Part shown: positions 20,227 through 30,289 of the stretch, in pieces
Layout: each line of letters begins with the position of its first letter
How positions within the stretch are numbered: the stretch's first letter is position 1
Assembly (NCBI RefSeq): GCF_000194945.1
Contig: NZ_GL878507.1
Location: 1,131,963 to 1,195,962, forward strand
Length of the DNA stretch: 64,000 nt
Reading direction: 5' to 3'
Source of the DNA: Streptococcus sanguinis SK1 = NCTC 7863
GTDB lineage: Bacteria > Bacillota > Bacilli > Lactobacillales > Streptococcaceae
Made by a program: the position numbers and the translations under genes
The notes under the pieces: generated by a model
What the model saw: the letters and a program-made list of their open reading frames with translations, nothing else
What the model was told of the DNA's origin: nothing
The model's database searches: none

Positions 20227-20742
20227 TTATAAACCTGGTGCTTGACCAATTTCAGCTGTCAGCATCCAGATAGTCTTTTCTAGGTCAGCCTTGGCACCGA
20301 CAAAGATATCATTGGTTACATCGTCCCCCTCTTCGTCTGTTACATCCAAAGCTTCTTGGTAAAGACTTGTCAGATAACGGAAAATCTCAATCACACGCGC
20401 CAGACTTTCTTCTACATTCTTGCTGAATTCACCAGCTTTTTCTTCAATCTTGCTGTGTTGGATAAACTCGGTCAACGTAGAATAAGGCTTGCCTCCCAAT
20501 GTAATCAAGCGTTCGCTGACTTCATCCAAAGTTGTATCCAAAGTTTCCATGTATTCATCCATTTTTGGATGCCAAACCATGAAGCCTGCGCCACGCATAT
20601 ACCAGTGAACTTGGTGAAGAGCGATATGAGCTGTATAAAGATCTGCCACTACTTGATTAAGAATAGCCTTAGTCTTTGGCAAAGCCTTTTGATTGCTGAA
20701 AGTTGCTACGTCAGTTGCTGCACCATTTTTTACTTGTGTCAT
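20227..20742 (-). CDS. dpr: Dps-like peroxide resistance protein Dpr
   Basis: 171 residues of the ferritin-like Dps fold. The inter-subunit ferroxidase ligands are visible in HQVHWYMRGAGFMVWHPKMDEYMETLDTTLDEVSERL (about residues 42-78). Dodecameric Dpr binds iron and prevents Fenton chemistry, which matters in catalase-negative streptococci that make hydrogen peroxide. The lysine/alanine-rich N-terminal tail resembles that of streptococcal Dpr. PerR-box-like sequences in the promoter suggest peroxide and metal control. Confidence 0.94.
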   Translation of the reverse strand: MTQVKNGAATDVATFSNQKALPKTKAILNQVVADLYTAHIALHQVHWYMRGAGFMVWHPKMDEYMETLDTTLDEVSERLITLGGKPYSTLTEFIQHSKIEEKAGEFSKNVEESLARVIEIFRYLTSLYQEALDVTDEEGDDVTNDIFVGAKADLEKTIWMLTAEIGQAPGL

Positions 20743-20762
20743 TGTATTTACCTCGTTTTTAT

Positions 20763-20826
20763 TTATAATGATTCTAATCTTTTTAGATTATGGTTTAATT
20801 ATAATGCTTCTAAATAAGAAAGTCAA
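20763..20826 (-). promoter_or_regulatory. dpr promoter with two PerR-box-like sites
   Basis: On the minus strand TTGACT (20826-20821), a 17-base spacer and TATAAT (20803-20798) form a strong promoter. Two plus-strand sequences match the TTATAATNATTATAA PerR box closely: TTATAATGATTCTAA at 20763-20777 (one mismatch) and TTATAATGCTTCTAA at 20799-20813 (two mismatches), the second covering the -10. PerR control of dpr is known in streptococci; its use here is inferred from these sites. Confidence 0.7.
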
Positions 20827-20893
20827 GACAAAAGATTCAAAAAAAGACTTTATTAGAAAAGTTGCAAAATTTCAGAATTTTTCTGTTTAAAAT

Positions 20894-20901
20894 TACGAAT
20901 A
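20894..20901 (+). promoter_or_regulatory. ComX (SigX) box
   Basis: TACGAATA matches the streptococcal competence sigma-factor box exactly and lies seven bases before the ATG of the prepilin peptidase gene. No SigA promoter is visible in front of the gene. Competence-induced expression is inferred from established knowledge of ComX-regulated late genes. Confidence 0.85.
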
Positions 20902-20908
20902 AATAAGT

Positions 20909-21571
20909 ATGATTCATCTATACTTTTTTCTTATTGGCACTGTCTTTGCCTCATTCCTAGGCTTGGTCATAGACCGCTTTCCAGAGCGGTCTATCATCAC
21001 TCCCGCTAGCCATTGCAATGCCTGCGGGAAAAGATTGGCTCCCCGTGATTTGATTCCTATTTTTTCTCAAGTCATGAACCGTCTTCGTTGCCGCTTCTGT
21101 GGAGACAAGATTCCCTTACGCTATTTATTTTTTGAATTTATATTAGGCAGTCTTTTTCTGGCAACTTCGCTTGGTACGATTTCCATCAGTCAACTTCTAC
21201 TGCTCACTATGGGCTTGATCCTAGCCATCTACGATCAAAGAGAGCAGCAATACCCCTTGATGGTCTGGCTGTTTTTTCAGCTTTCGCTGATGATGACAAC
21301 AAGTGTCAATCCTCTCATGTTCTTCTTTTTAACCCTAGGACTTCTAGCCTTCTTTTACAATCTCCATATCGGAGCTGGAGACTTTCTCTTTCTGGCGTCC
21401 TGCTCAGCTATTTTCAATCTAACAGAAATTCTCCTTCTTATCCAAATCGCTAGCTTCTCTGGCCTCGCCTGCTTCTGCTTTAAAAAGAAAAAAGACAGGC
21501 TAGCATTTGTACCTTGTCTTTTGTTTGGTGTGGTGGTGATTATTTCTTATAAGCTGCTGCTTCTTGGATAA
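20909..21571 (+). CDS. comC: Prepilin peptidase of the competence pilus (ComC/CclA, A24 family)
   Basis: 220 residues with about seven hydrophobic segments. The N-terminal cytoplasmic loop carries two CxxC pairs (CNACGKRL and CRFCGDKI); the catalytic aspartates are expected in [12 protein letters not shown] (about residue 110) and in GAGDFLF (about 152). It cleaves leader peptides of ComGC-type pseudopilins needed for DNA uptake. No Shine-Dalgarno sequence is present. The 3' end overlaps the convergent trpA by 32 bases. Confidence 0.9.
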   Translation: MIHLYFFLIGTVFASFLGLVIDRFPERSIITPASHCNACGKRLAPRDLIPIFSQVMNRLRCRFCGDKIPLRYLFFEFILGSLFLATSLGTISISQLLLLTMGLILAIYDQREQQYPLMVWLFFQLSLMMTTSVNPLMFFFLTLGLLAFFYNLHIGAGDFLFLASCSAIFNLTEILLLIQIASFSGLACFCFKKKKDRLAFVPCLLFGVVVIISYKLLLLG

Positions 21572-22325
21572 AGGCCGCTATACTGGCGTCCTTTTCATGA
21601 AGAGCTTTGACAATCTTAGATCCGACAATGACTCCGTCTGAGACTTGATTGAAGCGGTCAACATCCTCTAAAGTCGAAACGCCAAAGCCCGTCAATACTG
21701 GAATCTCTGCAATATCACGAAGCTTACTCAAGTGCTGGTCCAAATCATCGCGGTAGCTTCCGCTCTTACCTGTCACACCGTTGATGGCTACAGCATAGAT
21801 AAAACCTTCAGCTTCCTTGATCAGCTCCTGCTGGCGTTCTAGTCCAGTCGTCAGGCTCACTAAAGGAACAAGAGCGATATCTGAATCTTCCAGTAAAGGC
21901 AAGATGAAATTTCTATGTTCGTAGGGCAAATCTGGAATAATCAATCCTTTAACCGGCGTCGTAGCCAAATCCTTGACAAAATCTTTGAGCCCGTACTGGA
22001 AAATTGGATTGAAGTAGGTCATGATGATGAGAGGCAGCTGAGTGTCCAACTTCTGCAAGCTTGCGATTAAAGACTTGGCGGAAGTATGGTGACCCAGACT
22101 TCTCAGACCGGCTTCTTCAATAACTGGCCCGTCTGCAACAGGGTCTGAAAACGGCAGACCGATTTCAATGGCTGACACACCCAAGTTTTCCAAAAATGCG
22201 ATAGTTTCTGCTAATCCTGCTAAACCTTTCTCATGATCGCCAGCCATGATATATGGAAGGAAAATTCCCTTACCTGCTTTTTTGATGGCTTCTAAATGCT
22301 GAGTGAGTGTTTTAGTCATGGGCAC
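21540..22325 (-). CDS. trpA: Tryptophan synthase alpha subunit
   Basis: 261 residues, TIM barrel. The catalytic glutamate is in [15 protein letters not shown] (about residue 52), with the aspartate at [10 protein letters not shown]. It cleaves indole-3-glycerol phosphate to indole, which is channelled to TrpB. Last gene of trpEGDCFBA; its start overlaps trpB by 14 bases. Its stop codon lies within the 3' end of the opposite-strand prepilin peptidase gene. Confidence 0.97.
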   Translation of the reverse strand: MPMTKTLTQHLEAIKKAGKGIFLPYIMAGDHEKGLAGLAETIAFLENLGVSAIEIGLPFSDPVADGPVIEEAGLRSLGHHTSAKSLIASLQKLDTQLPLIIMTYFNPIFQYGLKDFVKDLATTPVKGLIIPDLPYEHRNFILPLLEDSDIALVPLVSLTTGLERQQELIKEAEGFIYAVAINGVTGKSGSYRDDLDQHLSKLRDIAEIPVLTGFGVSTLEDVDRFNQVSDGVIVGSKIVKALHEKDASIAAFIQEAAAYKK

Positions 22326-23535
22326 CTCCTTTTTGAGCCGCTTCTCTTTCCAAGCGTTCCTTTACCTGAACGACATCCTTGTCACCACGGCCGGATAGGC
22401 AGACAATCATTGATTTATCTGGTCCCAACTCCTTAGCCAGCTTAACTGCGTAAGCAATAGCGTGGCTAGACTCTAGAGCGGGGATAATCCCTTCGATACG
22501 AGACAGGAGCTGGAAGGCTTCCAAGGCTTCTTCATCTGTGACTGGGACATAAGTGGCGCGCTGGATAGCATTAAAATGAGAATGTTCTGGACCGATGCCT
22601 GGATAGTCCAGCCCAGCAGAGATAGAGAAAGCTTCCAGAATCTGCCCTTGCTCATCCTGTAGGACATCCATCAAGGCACCATGTAAAACACCCGGCCGTC
22701 CCTTGGTTAAGGTCGCAGCATGTTCATCTGTATCCACGCCCCGCCCAGCTGCTTCTGTTCCATACATAGCAACTGCGCTATCGTCTACAAAGGGATAAAA
22801 GAGCCCAATAGCATTGGAGCCACCGCCAACACAGGCTACTAAAGCATCTGGCAAGGCACCTGCATTTTGCTCAGCAAACTGACGCTTGGCCTCACGACCA
22901 ATCACGCTCTGATAGTCGCGAACAATCTCTGGGAAAGGATGGGGTCCCAAGGCTGAGCCCATAATATAGTGAGTATCATCCACCTGAGCCACCCAAGCTC
23001 GCAAGGCAGCATTGACTGCATCCTTGAGGACTCGAGAGCCATCGGTCACTGACTCCACCTTGGCTCCAAGAAGTTCCATCCGAAAGACATTAAGGGCTTG
23101 GCGCTTGACATCTTCTTCACCCATGTAGATAGTACAGTCCATGTTGAAAAGGGCTGCAGCTGTAGCGGTGGCCACTCCATGCTGACCCGCGCCAGTCTCG
23201 GCAATGATTTTCTTCTTGCCCATTCGCTTGGCTAATAGAACCTGACCTAGAGCATTATTGATTTTATGGGCACCGGTATGGTTGAGGTCTTCCCGCTTCA
23301 GATAAATCTTAGCACCGCCAGCATAGGCTGTCAGATTTTTAGCAAAATAGAGAGGATTCTCCCGCCCTACATACTGCTTCAGCAACTCGTCCAGCTCAGC
23401 CTGAAAGGCTGGGTCTTTTTTACTCTCACGGTAGGCTTTATCCAGCTCCAAAACTGCTGTCATCAGCGTTTCAGGAACAAAGCGCCCACCAAACTCACCG
23501 TAAAATCCTTCTTGATTGGGTTGATTATATGCCAT
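22312..23535 (-). CDS. trpB: Tryptophan synthase beta subunit (operon copy)
   Basis: 407 residues. The PLP lysine is K91 in [11 protein letters not shown]; the catalytic glutamate is in [12 protein letters not shown], and the phosphate-binding [10 protein letters not shown] and [12 protein letters not shown] motifs are all intact. It condenses indole with serine. It overlaps trpF upstream (11 bases) and trpA downstream (14 bases), so the stoichiometric partners are translationally coupled. A second trpB lies at 28201-29382. Confidence 0.97.
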   Translation of the reverse strand: MAYNQPNQEGFYGEFGGRFVPETLMTAVLELDKAYRESKKDPAFQAELDELLKQYVGRENPLYFAKNLTAYAGGAKIYLKREDLNHTGAHKINNALGQVLLAKRMGKKKIIAETGAGQHGVATATAAALFNMDCTIYMGEEDVKRQALNVFRMELLGAKVESVTDGSRVLKDAVNAALRAWVAQVDDTHYIMGSALGPHPFPEIVRDYQSVIGREAKRQFAEQNAGALPDALVACVGGGSNAIGLFYPFVDDSAVAMYGTEAAGRGVDTDEHAATLTKGRPGVLHGALMDVLQDEQGQILEAFSISAGLDYPGIGPEHSHFNAIQRATYVPVTDEEALEAFQLLSRIEGIIPALESSHAIAYAVKLAKELGPDKSMIVCLSGRGDKDVVQVKERLEREAAQKGGAHD

Positions 23536-24112
23536 GTTTCACTCTTTCTATAAATTCTTTTATCTTTTCTAAGTCCTTCTGGCCGTCAGTCTCAACACCG
23601 CTTGAGACATCAACTGCGTAAGGAGCGAAGTGCTGAATCGCTTCTCGGACATTTCCTGCATTCAAACCACCGGCGATAAAGAAGGGCTGGTGGATTTGAT
23701 TCTTGTCAAAAGATTGCCAATCAAAGGTCTGGCCACTACCAGCAAGAGGTGCATCAAAGAGCAGGTAGTCCGCTTGTTGGCTGACTCCTTTTAAGGCTCC
23801 CTTGACCTGATAAGCTCGAATAACCGGACGGCCGATCTCAGTCAGAAGCTCTTCATTAAAATCGCCATGAATCTGCACCAAATCCAGATTTGCCACCGAA
23901 ATAGTTTCCTGCAGCTCCGCCAAACTCGGAGAGACAAAAACTCCCACCTTTCGGACAGCAGGCGGCACCAAGGCAGATAGCTTCTGAGCTTGCTCCAAAC
24001 CGACCCTCCGACGGCTCTCAGCAAAGACAAATCCAATGTAATCCGCACCACTCTGGCATGCCGTTTCCACAGCGCTGGCCGTTGATAAGCCGCAAATCTT
24101 AACCTTTGTCAA
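23525..24112 (-). CDS. trpF: Phosphoribosylanthranilate isomerase
   Basis: 195-residue TIM barrel. The catalytic cysteine is in VKICGLS at the N-terminus and the general acid aspartate in [16 protein letters not shown]. The phosphate-binding [12 protein letters not shown] motif is present. It performs the Amadori rearrangement of PRA to CdRP. It is a separate gene rather than fused to trpC as in enterics, and overlaps both neighbours. Confidence 0.96.
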   Translation of the reverse strand: MTKVKICGLSTASAVETACQSGADYIGFVFAESRRRVGLEQAQKLSALVPPAVRKVGVFVSPSLAELQETISVANLDLVQIHGDFNEELLTEIGRPVIRAYQVKGALKGVSQQADYLLFDAPLAGSGQTFDWQSFDKNQIHQPFFIAGGLNAGNVREAIQHFAPYAVDVSSGVETDGQKDLEKIKEFIERVKHGI

Positions 24113-24866
24113 TTTTCAGCTCCTTGATTTTTTCTGCTACATTCTCAGCCTGCATCAGGGCTGTTCCGACTAAAACCGCATGGAAATAAGGAGCTACTAG
24201 CTCAGCATCTTCCTTGCTGAAAATAGCGGACTCAGACACGTAAACCCTGTCATCTTTGAAATGGGCAGATAGCTGAAGACTTGTATTGATATCAGTCTCA
24301 AAAGTAACTAGATTGCGGTTATTGACACCTATTATCTGTGCTCCTATTCTATGGGCAGTTTCCAGCTCCGCCAGATTATGAGTTTCGACCAGAACTTCCA
24401 GGCCTAAACCTGCCGCAAAATCATAAAGTTCTTGCAGCCGCTTTTCAGACAAGGCAGCCACAATCAGAAGAATAACTGTCGCTCCGGCATTACGAGCGCG
24501 AACAATCTGCTTTTCATCAATGATAAAGTCCTTATTGAGGGTCGGAATGGTCACTTGACTGGAAATCTCTCTCAGGTAATCCAAATGTCCTTTGAAGAAA
24601 ATCTCATCTGTCAGGACCGAAATCATGGCTGCACCGCATCGTTCATAGGTGCGAGCCTGCTCCACAATATCCACACCGAGATTAATATCTCCCAGACTGG
24701 GGCTGGCTTTTTTGACCTCAGCAATCAGCTGCAGCTCTTGAAGATGACTTTTGAGATATTCATAGAGGGAATAGGTCGAGCGTAGAGGTTGCAGCTCTTC
24801 ATAAGACATAGCCGCCACTTCCTGCTCTTTTTGCTTTAGAATGGTCGGGAGAAATTCTTTGCTCAT
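24099..24866 (-). CDS. trpC: Indole-3-glycerol-phosphate synthase
   Basis: 255-residue TIM barrel. Signature [14 protein letters not shown] (about residues 48-61) contains the substrate-binding lysine, and TLNKDFIID holds the second catalytic lysine; [15 protein letters not shown] is the phosphate-side motif. It closes the indole ring. Its start overlaps trpD by four bases and its end overlaps trpF by 14. Confidence 0.97.
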   Translation of the reverse strand: MSKEFLPTILKQKEQEVAAMSYEELQPLRSTYSLYEYLKSHLQELQLIAEVKKASPSLGDINLGVDIVEQARTYERCGAAMISVLTDEIFFKGHLDYLREISSQVTIPTLNKDFIIDEKQIVRARNAGATVILLIVAALSEKRLQELYDFAAGLGLEVLVETHNLAELETAHRIGAQIIGVNNRNLVTFETDINTSLQLSAHFKDDRVYVSESAIFSKEDAELVAPYFHAVLVGTALMQAENVAEKIKELKIDKG

Positions 24867-25867
24867 TTTTGATACTCCTGTAGTTGCTTGAGTTTTTCAT
24901 AGGCTGCGCTACTAGCGATCACTTGGCGGGCCAAAGCTATTCCTTCTTCTATGCTATCTGATTTTCCATTAGCGTAGAAACCCATTCCCGCATTCAGAAC
25001 TGTCGTTTCTAGATAGGGGCTGGCTTGATTTTGCAGGACAGATAGCAGAATTTCTGCATTTTCCTTGGCATTGCCTCCACGAATCGCTTCAAGAGCTATT
25101 TCTTCCATGCCAATATCTGACGGCAGAAAGCTGTGCTGGCTGATTTGCCCATTTTCCAGCAGAGCATACTGGGTACGGCCATGAAGACCGGCCTCGTCCA
25201 GACCATCTGGACCCGACACGACTACTGCACGCTTGCGGCCCATATTTTTCAAAACCTCTGCCGTGCTCTCTAGCATATCCGGCCGGCTGGTCCCCAAAAG
25301 CTGGGTTTCTAGACTCATGGGATGGATGAGCGGACCAGTTAGGTTCATGATAGTGGGAATACCTAGGCTAAGGCGGGCTGGCATAATGTATTTCATAGCT
25401 GGATGCATATTCTTTGCAAAGAGAAAGACGATGCCTGTTTGCTCAAAAATCTTGCCCAAGCTAGCAGCGTCCAAGTCTAGATTGATCCCCAGAGCTTCTA
25501 AGACATCAGCTGAGCCTGACTTAGAAGAAATAGATCGATTGCCATGTTTAGCAATCTTAATCCCGCCACCTGCTAGTACAAAAGCTGCCGTAGTTGAAAT
25601 ATTGAAGCTGAAAGACTTATCCCCGCCCGTACCGCAATTGTCCATGGCAGTGCGAATAGTGGTCGGAATCTGCTTAGCGTGGCCTCGCATTACCTGCGCC
25701 AAAGCAGTTCGTTCCTCAATTGTCTCCCCCTTCATCTTGAGCCCCAGCAAGAAAGCTACAATTTGAGACTCTGTCACCCGTCCGGTGACAATACGCTCAA
25801 TCACATCTGTCATCTCAGCGCTGCTTAAATCCTTAAAATCAGCTAGTTTTGCAATAATCTCTTTCAT
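24863..25867 (-). CDS. trpD: Anthranilate phosphoribosyltransferase
   Basis: 334 residues. The PRPP-binding glycine-rich [17 protein letters not shown] (about residues 78-94) and the [20 protein letters not shown] motif are diagnostic. It transfers the phosphoribosyl group to anthranilate. No fused glutamine amidotransferase domain, in keeping with a separate trpG eleven bases upstream. Confidence 0.97.
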   Translation of the reverse strand: MKEIIAKLADFKDLSSAEMTDVIERIVTGRVTESQIVAFLLGLKMKGETIEERTALAQVMRGHAKQIPTTIRTAMDNCGTGGDKSFSFNISTTAAFVLAGGGIKIAKHGNRSISSKSGSADVLEALGINLDLDAASLGKIFEQTGIVFLFAKNMHPAMKYIMPARLSLGIPTIMNLTGPLIHPMSLETQLLGTSRPDMLESTAEVLKNMGRKRAVVVSGPDGLDEAGLHGRTQYALLENGQISQHSFLPSDIGMEEIALEAIRGGNAKENAEILLSVLQNQASPYLETTVLNAGMGFYANGKSDSIEEGIALARQVIASSAAYEKLKQLQEYQK

Positions 25868-25877
25868 ACACGCTCCT

Positions 25878-26441
25878 TTATTTTACTAAATCGATGAAAT
25901 TCTTGATAGACAACAAGCCGTCCGGCGTGCCAATACTTTCTGGATGATACTGAAAACCATAAATAGGCAGACTCTTGTGCTGGATAGCCATAATCGAATT
26001 ATCATCAGCTGCCCGAGCCGTCACTTCAAAGTCCTCTGGCATCTCCTCAATCAAAATCGAATGATAGCGCATGACCGGCTGCTCATCCTCTAGCCCCTCA
26101 TAGATAGGAGATTTTCCCTCAAAGCGCAGAATACTTTGCTTGCCGTGCATGACTTTGGGAGCCAATCCTAACTTTCCGCCAAATACTTCTGCAATGGCTT
26201 GATGCCCCAAGCAAATCCCCAAAATCGGCTTTTTACCAGCAAAATCACGGATAAGTTCTTCCATCCGTCCTGCATCTGCTGGCCAGCCTGGACCTGGAGA
26301 CAGAACCAAAGCATCAGCTTCTTCTGCCGCTTGATAAAGACCTGCATCATCATTTCGCAAGACCTTAACTTTTGCAAAATTGCCGATATACTGGGCTAGA
26401 TTGTAAGTAAAAGAATCATAATTATCAATCAATAAAATCAT
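25878..26441 (-). CDS. trpG: Anthranilate synthase glutamine amidotransferase subunit
   Basis: 187-residue class I amidotransferase. The nucleophile cysteine is in [13 protein letters not shown] (about residue 79) and the His-Glu pair in [12 protein letters not shown]. It supplies ammonia to TrpE. The trpE stop and trpG start overlap by four bases. A second role in folate synthesis as PabA is possible, as in some Gram-positives, but nothing here tests that. Confidence 0.95.
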   Translation of the reverse strand: MILLIDNYDSFTYNLAQYIGNFAKVKVLRNDDAGLYQAAEEADALVLSPGPGWPADAGRMEELIRDFAGKKPILGICLGHQAIAEVFGGKLGLAPKVMHGKQSILRFEGKSPIYEGLEDEQPVMRYHSILIEEMPEDFEVTARAADDNSIMAIQHKSLPIYGFQYHPESIGTPDGLLSIKNFIDLVK

Positions 26442-27796
26442 TGCATCTCTCCTATCTTGGTCATTGATTTGGCTTTGTTGATGGTTTCTTGGTATTCATT
26501 AGTAGGAATCGAGTCATAAACAATACCCGCTCCAGCTTGAACGTAAGCTCTGCCATTTTTCAAAATCATAGTCCGGATAGCAATGGCAACATCCATATCC
26601 CCTGTCGCAGATAGATAGCCGATAGCCCCCGCATAAACGCCACGTTTTTCCTGCTCCAGCTCATAAATGCGTTTCATAGCTCGAATCTTAGGCGCGCCCG
26701 AGACGGTGCCAGCCGGCAGGGTGGACTTGAGCGCATCCATGGCTGTCAGTTGAGGCAGAAGCTGACCACGAACTACACTGGTCAGGTGCATGACATAGCG
26801 GAAATACTCCACTTCCATGTACTTAGTGACTTCCACGCTGTTATTCTGGGCAATTTTACCAATATCATTACGCCCCAAATCAACTAACATGCGGTGTTCC
26901 GCCACTTCCTTCTCGTCAGCCAGCAACTCCTTCGCCAAGGACTTATCCTCTCTCTCATCCTTCCCGCGCGGTCTGGTTCCAGCGATAGGATTGGTCGTAA
27001 CCTGCCCCTGCTTGACAGACACCAGACTTTCTGGGCTGGCTCCGATGATCTGATAATCCCCGAAGTCATAAAAATAGAGATAATTGGAAGGATTGGTCAC
27101 GCGCAGATTGCGATAGTAATCCAGCGGCCTACCAGAATACTCTGCTGAAAAGCGCTGACTAAGCACACATTGGAACATATCTCCCTGCCGAATCAAGCTG
27201 CGCGCATCTTCCACCATTTTTTCAAAAGCCGTCTGCTCGATATGGCTCTGGAAGTTCAAACTGGACAGTTCCAGTGGTGAAAATTCATCTGCTGCTGGCT
27301 GCGCCAGCTCAGTCATGATAAGCTCCAGATTAGCAGCCAAATCAGCTTCGCTTCTATCACTGTAGAGCGCCTCCTCAATGATATAGACCTTGTCTTTTTT
27401 ATGGTCAAAAACCATGTAACTCTCATAAACGAAAAAGTGCATATCCGGCGTTCCAATCACATCAGCTGGAATCTGGCCAATCTCCTCATAGAGGGAAATC
27501 ATATCGTAACCGACAAAACCGATGGCTCCGCCTCCAAAAGGCAGGTCTGAATGATAATCTTTCTTTACTGTTAACTCATGCAGATAGTCCAATGGATCTG
27601 CCTCAATTACTTGTCCGTTCTTTGTTAACTGGCCATTTTCATAGCGAACTTCAAAGACTGGATTATAAGCTAGGATAGAAAAGCGAGCCGTCTCACTATC
27701 TCTCGGAATACTTTCCAAAATCACCTTGTGGTCGCCCTGAATCCGCATATAAGCTAGAATCGGCGATAAAATATCAGCTGGTAAAATCTTTTGCAT
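26438..27796 (-). CDS. trpE: Anthranilate synthase component I
   Basis: 452 residues of the chorismate-binding fold. The N-terminal tryptophan-sensing segment VILESIPRDSETARFS corresponds to the LLES feedback motif, here ILES. The chorismate active-site motifs GTVSGAPKIRAM and GAGIVYDSIP are intact. It converts chorismate and ammonia to anthranilate. First gene of the operon, downstream of a tryptophan T-box, so control is at both transcription and enzyme level. Confidence 0.97.
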   Translation of the reverse strand: MQKILPADILSPILAYMRIQGDHKVILESIPRDSETARFSILAYNPVFEVRYENGQLTKNGQVIEADPLDYLHELTVKKDYHSDLPFGGGAIGFVGYDMISLYEEIGQIPADVIGTPDMHFFVYESYMVFDHKKDKVYIIEEALYSDRSEADLAANLELIMTELAQPAADEFSPLELSSLNFQSHIEQTAFEKMVEDARSLIRQGDMFQCVLSQRFSAEYSGRPLDYYRNLRVTNPSNYLYFYDFGDYQIIGASPESLVSVKQGQVTTNPIAGTRPRGKDEREDKSLAKELLADEKEVAEHRMLVDLGRNDIGKIAQNNSVEVTKYMEVEYFRYVMHLTSVVRGQLLPQLTAMDALKSTLPAGTVSGAPKIRAMKRIYELEQEKRGVYAGAIGYLSATGDMDVAIAIRTMILKNGRAYVQAGAGIVYDSIPTNEYQETINKAKSMTKIGEMQ

Positions 27797-28200
27797 AATT
27801 TTTCTTTCTATTTAAATCAGAAGCGTTTAAGGAGGAACAAACTGCTAGCTATGACCGCATTCCACAAGAACAGATAGCACCTGTCTACTGTCATAACTTG
27901 CTCCAGAACTACAGAAAAACGCCCGCACAGTTCATCCTGTGAGGGCGTATCATCGCGGTGCCACCTCAGTTATGGAGTTTTCAGGCTCCACATCTCATTT
28001 ACTTATTTACAGTCATTTAGCTTCCTTTTAGTAGAAGGCAGCATACTGGTTTACAACAAAGCATGCTAACAAAGTAATAAAAGATCAACTAAATGACAAA
28101 TTTTTGACTCCAACAGCCCATTTCATAACTTCTCCTGCCTGTTCTCAGCAACCACAGACTCTCTGAAAGGAGGGATGTTACTACTCTTCTGCTGGGTATT
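27797..28200 (-). promoter_or_regulatory. Tryptophan T-box leader of trpEGDCFBA
   Basis: This 404-base gap is filled by a T-box leader. On the minus strand the core AGGTGGCACCGCG is at 27966-27954, followed by a terminator with arms ACGCCC...GGGCGT and a T-run (27948-27915). The stem I region carries a TGG triplet at 28120-28118 in the context GAAATGGGC, the likely tryptophan specifier. The sequence is clearly related to the leader in front of the second trpB. No strong promoter is visible between the trpB paralogue stop and this leader. Confidence 0.9.
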
Positions 28201-29382
28201 TTATTTTCGTTTTTCTAGATAGTCGGCAATAGCTGCCACATCCTTATCACCACGACCAGATACATTGATAATGATGATTTGGTCAGATGACAGTTGCGGA
28301 GCTCGCTTGATGGCTTCAGCAATGGCATGAGAGCTTTCAATTGCCGGCAAAATTCCTTCCTTTTGTGTCAAGAGAAGCAAGGCATCCACAGCTTCATCAT
28401 CTGTCGCTGCCACGTATTCTACTCGACCAGAATCTTTAAAGAAAGCATGTTCAGGACCAACTCCAGGATAGTCCAAGCCTGCCGAAATGGAGTAAACCGG
28501 TGCTATCTGACCATCTTCAGCAAAGACAGCGTAGGTCTTCATGCCGTCCACTACTCCGACACTTCCCTTAGTCATGGTCGCCGCATGCTGGTCTGTATCA
28601 AGTCCACGCCCGGCTGCTTCAACTCCCACTAACTTGACTTCTTCATCCGCCACATATTGGGAGAAGGCGCCGATAGCATTGGAGCCGCCACCTACGCAGG
28701 CAATGACATAGTGCGGCAAGCGACCTTCCTTGTCCAAAATCTGACGGCGAGATTCTTCACTGATCACCTTTTGGAACTCATGGACAATCGTCGGATAAGG
28801 GTGAGGACCGACAGCAGATCCCAAAACATAGAAGGCTTCCAAATCATTCATCCAAGCTCCAAAGGCTGCATCCACAGCGTCCTTGAGGGTTTTGGTTCCT
28901 GTTTCCACAGCGTGAACAGTCGCTCCCATCATTTCCATGCGGAAGACATTGAGGCGCTGGCGCTCTACATCCTCTGCCCCCATGTAGACATCACACTTCA
29001 TACCAAACTTAGCTGCGGCTGCCGCAGTTGCCACACCATGCTGACCAGCTCCAGTTTCAGCGATGACTCGGGTCTTGCCCATTCGCTTAGCTAGAAGAAT
29101 CTGCCCCAAAACATTATTGAGCTTGTGAGAGCCCAGATGATTGAGATCTTCCCGCTTCAGATAAATCTTCGCTCCGCCCAGGTGCTGGGTCAGACTTTCT
29201 GCATAGTAGAGCGGAGTCTCCCGACCTGAATAATCCGCCAAATAATGCCGGTATTCATTTAAAAATTCTGGATCATCCTTATACTTCTCAAAAGTCGCTT
29301 CCAATTCATCCAGCAAGGCCTGGATAGGCTCCGGTACAAAGGAGCCGCCGAATTGTCCAAAATATCCTTTAGTTTCTGTCAT
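28201..29382 (-). CDS. Second tryptophan synthase beta-like subunit
   Basis: A 393-residue full-length TrpB paralogue. The PLP lysine is K87, but in [10 protein letters not shown] rather than the [10 protein letters not shown] of the operon copy. The catalytic [20 protein letters not shown] and [12 protein letters not shown] motifs are intact, so it should be active on serine and indole. No second trpA accompanies it. It has its own tryptophan T-box and strong promoter and lies upstream of the whole trp operon in the same direction. Roles could include indole salvage or a TrpA-independent beta subunit; the choice is inference. Confidence 0.9.
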   Translation of the reverse strand: MTETKGYFGQFGGSFVPEPIQALLDELEATFEKYKDDPEFLNEYRHYLADYSGRETPLYYAESLTQHLGGAKIYLKREDLNHLGSHKLNNVLGQILLAKRMGKTRVIAETGAGQHGVATAAAAAKFGMKCDVYMGAEDVERQRLNVFRMEMMGATVHAVETGTKTLKDAVDAAFGAWMNDLEAFYVLGSAVGPHPYPTIVHEFQKVISEESRRQILDKEGRLPHYVIACVGGGSNAIGAFSQYVADEEVKLVGVEAAGRGLDTDQHAATMTKGSVGVVDGMKTYAVFAEDGQIAPVYSISAGLDYPGVGPEHAFFKDSGRVEYVAATDDEAVDALLLLTQKEGILPAIESSHAIAEAIKRAPQLSSDQIIIINVSGRGDKDVAAIADYLEKRK

Positions 29383-29660
29383 CTTGATTGCCTCATTTCT
29401 TTATTTTCAAGCAAAACAAAAGCCCACACACAGAAAAAACTCTGTGTGAGGGCGTAAAATCGCGGTGCCACCTCAATTATGGAGCAAAGTATAGACTGCC
29501 TCCATATCTCTGTCTTGTCTAACAACAAGCTGCACTGTAAGGTGTGCTCACCGAATTTTTATTGCTTCAAATTCATTTTTTGCATCAGCCCACTTCATAA
29601 TCTTCCACTGCCTGTTTCCACCAACCACAGGCTCCCTGAAAGCAGAAAAAATTATTACTT
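29383..29660 (-). promoter_or_regulatory. Tryptophan T-box leader of the second trpB
   Basis: The minus strand has the T-box core AGGTGGCACCGCG at 29473-29461 and a terminator with GCCCTCACACAGA / TCTGTGTGTGGGC arms and a T-run (29453-29413). A TGG triplet at 29592-29590 in GAAGTGGGCTGATG is the probable specifier, in the same context as the trpE leader. The two leaders share the GTGGTTGCTG/GTGGTTGGTG stem I region and the antiterminator, indicating duplication of a leader plus trpB unit. Confidence 0.92.
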
Positions 29661-29677
29661 TTCTGATGATTTATTTT

Positions 29678-29706
29678 ATTATAGGCCTTTCCCTTTTTCT
29701 TGTCAA
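29678..29706 (-). promoter_or_regulatory. Promoter of the second trpB leader
   Basis: Full consensus on the minus strand: TTGACA (29706-29701), 17-base spacer, TATAAT (29683-29678). It is the strongest promoter seen near the trp genes and could drive trpB2 and, by read-through, the whole trp operon. Confidence 0.88.
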
Positions 29707-29749
29707 GAAAAAATTAAATTTTTTCTCCTAAATCCGAACCTTTCTCTGG

Positions 29750-30289
29750 CTACTTTCTTTTGAAAGCGTCGTCTTGATTATTTTTCCAGATTTTTTGACC
29801 AAGCTGAAAAGCCCGCCAAGCCAGATAACCACCCAAAGTATTGGTCCAGAGATCATCAATCTCAAAGACTCGATTGGCGTTGATAAGAAGGTCCAGCAGA
29901 ATCTGAGTCGCTTCGATAGACAGACTCATTCCAAAGCTCAGCCATACAACCTTCTTGGTCTTCCGCAATTTTGGAAAGAGGTAAAGCAATTGAAAGATTA
30001 AGGGTGATAGCAGAAAGATATTGGCTAGATTTTGGATAAAGACCTTGACTAGCTGGATCCAAGAAGTAACCTCGCCAATGTTAACAAAGGAATTAAAAGG
30101 GATTAACAAAACCACTATTCGGCCAAAGTACTGGATTCCCGGCGTTTCCATTCCTGGCTCTGGAACCTGAGGAATAAAGCAAAGAACGCAAAGCATCAAG
30201 AAGTAGAGCCAGCTTCCTCCTACCAGCAATTTTCGCCCCTTAGCTGTCAGCTCACCGGCTGAAGTCAGATAGTTCTTAAGGCTGAACAT
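29750..30289 (-). CDS. VanZ family membrane protein
   Basis: 179 residues with about four hydrophobic helices and the VanZ pattern ([19 protein letters not shown], then [16 protein letters not shown] and [20 protein letters not shown]). VanZ-like proteins have no defined enzymatic role; the founding member gives low-level teicoplanin resistance. It starts 14 bases inside the end of rlmN, so the two are cotranscribed, an order I also associate with other streptococci. Confidence 0.88.
   Translation of the reverse strand: MFSLKNYLTSAGELTAKGRKLLVGGSWLYFLMLCVLCFIPQVPEPGMETPGIQYFGRIVVLLIPFNSFVNIGEVTSWIQLVKVFIQNLANIFLLSPLIFQLLYLFPKLRKTKKVVWLSFGMSLSIEATQILLDLLINANRVFEIDDLWTNTLGGYLAWRAFQLGQKIWKNNQDDAFKRK

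Noticed and set aside
27915..27966. trp leader considered as a classical leader-peptide attenuator
   Set aside because: The T-box core AGGTGGCACCGCG and the TGG specifier context explain the terminator; no Trp-rich leader peptide was needed or seen.
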